From a virus: DNA of 31,636 nt. How positions within the stretch are numbered: position 1 is the stretch's first letter; each line of letters begins with the position of its first letter. Below the pieces are notes generated by a model. It worked only from the letters and a program-made list of their open reading frames with translations. It searched no databases and was not told the origin of the DNA. The stretch spans positions 1-31,636 of the IMG/VR virus record IMGVR_UViG_3300030380_000859, one strand, 5' to 3'. Shown in pieces: positions 28,468 through 31,636 of this stretch. The translations under genes and the position numbers were made by a program.

Positions 28468-30266
28468 TGGCTATTAGAGGTGCGTTTGGAGCAGGTTTAG
28501 CAGAGGGCTTTGCCACAGGTATACAACAAGGTGTAGAGAGAAGACAAAATAGATTTGATGCAATATTTGATGAGTCTTTAGAGTCAGCTAAAAGGTTAGC
28601 TCCTAAGTATGCTAAGTCAAAGTCAGAAGCAGATGCTGCTGTAGAAATGATGAATGCGTTTGGTAAAGAGTATAACATTACGCCAGAAGAGTTTATTGCT
28701 ATGGCTCAAACGTATGATGTCACACAGATATACGCTGCTGTGGCAGAAGCAGAAGCTAAGATGCCAGAGGGTGCAACTCTAGATAAAGCAAAAATACTTG
28801 GTCCTCTAAATATACCTAGCAACATAGAGCTACCAGAGGGCATGTCTAAAGAGCAAGCTGTACGTAGTATCTTTATGGGCTACGCTAATAATTTAGCAGA
28901 AGATCCAACAGATAAGTCTGAAGGTAAGGCAAGTAGTTCTTGGGGTAAAGCATTAGCTAACACATTGATGATCAACCCTCGTAACCAAGCTGATGATATG
29001 CTTAATGCAATGTCAGTTATGGGTGTGCCATATAAAGACTTGATGTTGTATCAAGCATCAGCAGGTGAGAGATACAAACCTTTAGCTGGTGTTTCTGGTA
29101 AACCTATATACAACATTGAGATCACTGATTATCAATCTGGGGATTACGCTAGAACAGCAGATACCTTTAGAAGGCATTTTACACGTAAATTTACAAACTA
29201 TGAGGAGTTTTCTGAGTTTGTTTCTAGTTCTGCTGATGTGGATGAAATTTTAGCTAAGATGGGAGAACAGGATGAAGAACAGCTAGACAGTTCATTAATG
29301 ATGGGTGGTAACCTTATGGCAGACATTGATCTAAAGCTTGCTACAACGTATGGACACGAAGCTTCTTTCGTAAGAACGGCTGCGATGAATAAGCTAACAG
29401 CCGCCATACAAAATGTTGCAGACTTCAAGGCATTTAAAGAGTCTGAGAAAGATGGTAATGCATCACGTTTAATTAGTGAGTCAATAAATAAACATGGTGG
29501 GTTAACTCAAGAATACATCAACATGATACTAGGAAATGAAGCTGAAATACTTAAAGGTAAAAAAACTGAAGGTGGGTCTAGTGTATCTAATGAGTCTTTA
29601 AATCTAAGCGGTCAAATGGGTGGTGAAGCTGATGCGTTTGAACAAATATCAGGAACGATACCAACTGTATCAGAGGCAAACGATGACCTAATTAAAACAG
29701 GTGGTGGCTCTGAACAGTCAGAAGTAGATGAGATGATAGACACTGTAATTGCTAATGAAACAGGTGAAGACGATGGTATAAATCTTGGTACACCTAATGT
29801 AGGCGAAGTCACTAAAAGAAGAATAGATAAAGTAGATGCATACAGAGAAGCAGCTTCTAAGATTACGTATGAAGAGTATCAAGGTATGAGTCGTAGCGAA
29901 GCAAAAGAAGCAGGACTACCTGCCACAGGGCTTGAAAGTGCAGAAGCTTTTGGTTTAAACCCTAAGCAATACTTTAAAGGTGGAGAAGACGAGGCTGGTG
30001 AAAGTCTTAGTAAAAAAGAATTAGCTATGACAGCTATAAAAGCAGCTAATATGGTGTCTGACGAGTTTACCGACTTTAATGTTTTCTTAGAAGAGGGAAG
30101 CGATGATAGTGAACTTAAAGATTGGATGAAGCAAAATGACTTGCCAATAAATGATAGTCTTATAAGAATGCTAAAAACAATGCTGGAAATAAAGAGTAAA
30201 AAGGGTGGCCAGACTAATATGACTTTAGAATACAGCAAAGCCATTAAAAAAGAATTAGGTAATTAA
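28467..30266 (+). CDS. large putative internal virion protein, 599 aa
   Basis: The N-terminus (AFGAGLAEGFATGIQQGVER) is an Ala/Gly-rich amphipathic segment, then a charged helical region (RQNRFDAIFDESLESAKRLA, then PKYAKSKSEADAAVEMMNAF). The middle is mixed alpha/beta, with DYARTADTFRRHFTRKFTNY and LMADIDLKLATTYGHEASFV. The C-terminal 150 residues are charged with Gly/Asp/Glu-rich linkers. No catalytic motif was recognised. Its size, helical character and place before a second large protein suggest an internal or ejection protein, similar to the 1080-aa protein. It could instead be a tail-associated structural protein. The start is fixed by the one-base overlap with the preceding stop. Confidence 0.65.
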   Translation: MAIRGAFGAGLAEGFATGIQQGVERRQNRFDAIFDESLESAKRLAPKYAKSKSEADAAVEMMNAFGKEYNITPEEFIAMAQTYDVTQIYAAVAEAEAKMPEGATLDKAKILGPLNIPSNIELPEGMSKEQAVRSIFMGYANNLAEDPTDKSEGKASSSWGKALANTLMINPRNQADDMLNAMSVMGVPYKDLMLYQASAGERYKPLAGVSGKPIYNIEITDYQSGDYARTADTFRRHFTRKFTNYEEFSEFVSSSADVDEILAKMGEQDEEQLDSSLMMGGNLMADIDLKLATTYGHEASFVRTAAMNKLTAAIQNVADFKAFKESEKDGNASRLISESINKHGGLTQEYINMILGNEAEILKGKKTEGGSSVSNESLNLSGQMGGEADAFEQISGTIPTVSEANDDLIKTGGGSEQSEVDEMIDTVIANETGEDDGINLGTPNVGEVTKRRIDKVDAYREAASKITYEEYQGMSRSEAKEAGLPATGLESAEAFGLNPKQYFKGGEDEAGESLSKKELAMTAIKAANMVSDEFTDFNVFLEEGSDDSELKDWMKQNDLPINDSLIRMLKTMLEIKSKKGGQTNMTLEYSKAIKKELGN

Positions 30267-30268
30267 GT

Positions 30269-31636
30269 ATGAGTGATTATTACACACCTGAAAAGATGCA
30301 AGATAAAAAGCTATCTGATTTAAAAAAAGATAGAGCTTTTCTAGCAGATGCAATCACCTTTCTTAAAAGCGACAGGAAAGGTTACACTGATGAAGAACTG
30401 AGGAAGAAGTCAGCTAGTGATATTACATATGATATACTAGAACACTTTCGTATAATGAATACAAACGAAGTAAGTATGGGTAGAGATTACTTTTTTGTAA
30501 GTGACAACAACGTAAAAGAAACAGATAAACAAGCTTATGCGAGACTGTACTCAGCCTTTGATGCAGCTAAGGGAGAAGGTCTACTAGACAATAGGGGCGC
30601 TAAGATATTTGATTACGTAGAAGGTGTTGCTACAGCGCCATCTACTTTTGCTTCTGTTGCAGCACTGCCTCTGACTGCTGGAACTGGTACTGCTGCTATA
30701 CAAGCATCTAAAATAGGTACGCTAGAAGGCTTAAAAAAGGTAACAAAAAATCTTATCAAGCGAGGTGTTATGGCATCTACTCTTGAAGGATCTGTTGCTG
30801 CATCAGCACAGCTAGGCGAAGAGATGATTAAACAAAAAGCTAAGAAGACGATTGGCGAAGACTATAAAATAAGCAAAGGTAACATAGCTTTAGCAGGTGC
30901 TACAGGTTTAACATTAGGTGCTGCAGGTTATGCAATACCAGCCAGACAACAATACAAAGGTGCTAAGAGACTTATAGATACTGTAAAAGCAGGTGATGCA
31001 GCTAAGACTGCAAGACATGCTTCTGCTGCACAAAGAGCAGTAGACGATTTACAGAAACACGCCTCAACAGCAGAGGGTAGACGTTACATACGCTTTACTA
31101 AAAACAAACTACTAGCAGCTATTGATCCTAAGCTTGTTGAAGAAGGTATGTCAGCTAAGATAAACATACTTAGTAAAGACTTGCCTGACGGACTTATTGG
31201 TGGACTAGACAGACAAACTATACAGAGACTAGGTGCTGCAGCCGTTGAGCTAACACGTACTATAAAGTCTTACAACCCAGAGTTTAAGCCTGAGAAAGGC
31301 ATGAGAGTTACAGAGTTTCTTGCCAACGCAATTGATCAAGGCTTTGGTGTAGATATGTTTGATAGTATTGCTGGTAAGTATGGACTGTCACGTAGACAAC
31401 TAGCTGCTGTATTTGCTGCAGAATATTCTGAGGCTGCTCGTACTCTTGTATCAGCTAAACAATTTAAGAGTGCTTCAGGAAAAGTTATCACTGGTAGAGA
31501 AGCAGTAGAAGCAGCAGGTAAGTTTAGAGATAAGCTAGATGAATTGTATGACATGGGTATGTCAACAGTTTCAGGTAGAGATGCTCAAGAGTTAAAAGAT
31601 GCACAGATGCAGATTGGTGCAACTAGAAAAGTATTT
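30269..31636 (+). CDS. large putative internal virion protein, 3' partial
   Basis: The frame from ATG 30269 is open to the window end, giving 456 residues with no stop. It begins MSDYYTPEKMQDKKLSDLKK, and the first 100 residues are charged and helical. Residues about 118-145 and 204-223 are Ala/Gly-rich and moderately hydrophobic (EGVATAPSTFASVAALPLTA and NIALAGATGLTLGAAGYAIP), which could be membrane-active segments of an ejected protein. Long basic helices follow (YKGAKRLIDTVKAGDAAKTA). The start lies two bases after the previous stop, with only a weak TAGGT upstream. No enzyme motif is visible in this part; one may lie beyond the edge. Its role is inferred from neighbours. Confidence 0.8.
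   Translation, partial: MSDYYTPEKMQDKKLSDLKKDRAFLADAITFLKSDRKGYTDEELRKKSASDITYDILEHFRIMNTNEVSMGRDYFFVSDNNVKETDKQAYARLYSAFDAAKGEGLLDNRGAKIFDYVEGVATAPSTFASVAALPLTAGTGTAAIQASKIGTLEGLKKVTKNLIKRGVMASTLEGSVAASAQLGEEMIKQKAKKTIGEDYKISKGNIALAGATGLTLGAAGYAIPARQQYKGAKRLIDTVKAGDAAKTARHASAAQRAVDDLQKHASTAEGRRYIRFTKNKLLAAIDPKLVEEGMSAKINILSKDLPDGLIGGLDRQTIQRLGAAAVELTRTIKSYNPEFKPEKGMRVTEFLANAIDQGFGVDMFDSIAGKYGLSRRQLAAVFAAEYSEAARTLVSAKQFKSASGKVITGREAVEAAGKFRDKLDELYDMGMSTVSGRDAQELKDAQMQIGATRKVF

Noticed and set aside
1-31636. tRNA genes, integrase, attachment sites and IS elements
   Set aside because: None was recognised by eye. Non-coding space is small, and the largest gap (8776-9007) does not read as a tRNA.

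Overview
The window is one continuous late (virion) gene module of a tailed phage. About thirty genes all lie on the + strand, are tightly packed and often overlap by 1 to 14 bases. The DNA looks A+T-rich (estimated by eye). The set TerS, TerL, portal, scaffold, major capsid protein, head-tail adaptor and beta-propeller tail hub is present, but I see no sheath, tail-tube or tape-measure gene. This fits a short-tailed, podovirus-like marine phage. A phage-borne DUF1127 gene (958-1122), a family common in Alphaproteobacteria, suggests an alphaproteobacterial host such as SAR11, SAR116 or roseobacters. From memory only, many proteins resemble families from uncultured marine phages and isolates such as HMO-2011. 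The window is probably part of a larger genome. No integrase, polymerase, tRNA gene or CRISPR array was seen.

Layout. 1-1632: small genes (a Lys/Gly-repeat protein cut by the window edge, two small proteins, DUF1127, a C-terminally membrane-anchored protein). 1632-3875: DNA packaging (TerS, a small partner with an apparent ATA start, TerL). 3878-10629: head building (a small ORF, portal, two conserved unknowns, scaffold, a leader with a sigma70-like promoter, major capsid protein, putative decoration protein). 10692-15853: tail and fibre (adaptor, propeller hub, a fibre with AELNxLDGVT repeats, a small beta-rich protein). 15868-22831: three paralogous repeat proteins that I read as 7, 14 and 14 propeller blades, interrupted by an 87-aa ORF. 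22845-27907: a small membrane protein, a large hendecad-repeat putative ejection protein, a GH108 lysozyme and a holin-like protein. 27919-31636: a conserved small protein and two large putative internal or ejection proteins, the last cut by the window edge.

How the genes work together. TerS and TerL package DNA through the portal into a capsid assembled on the scaffold. The adaptor and hub close the head and form the tail stub that carries the fibre. The propeller paralogs are the best candidates for host-surface recognition. The large helical proteins probably travel inside the virion and are ejected. GH108 and the membrane proteins carry out lysis or local peptidoglycan digestion.

The most notable observations are the 35-blade paralog array, with signs of whole-propeller duplication; a single base at 2002 that determines both the TerS stop and the start of the next gene; the DUF1127 gene; and an 11-residue repeat in the 1080-aa protein.
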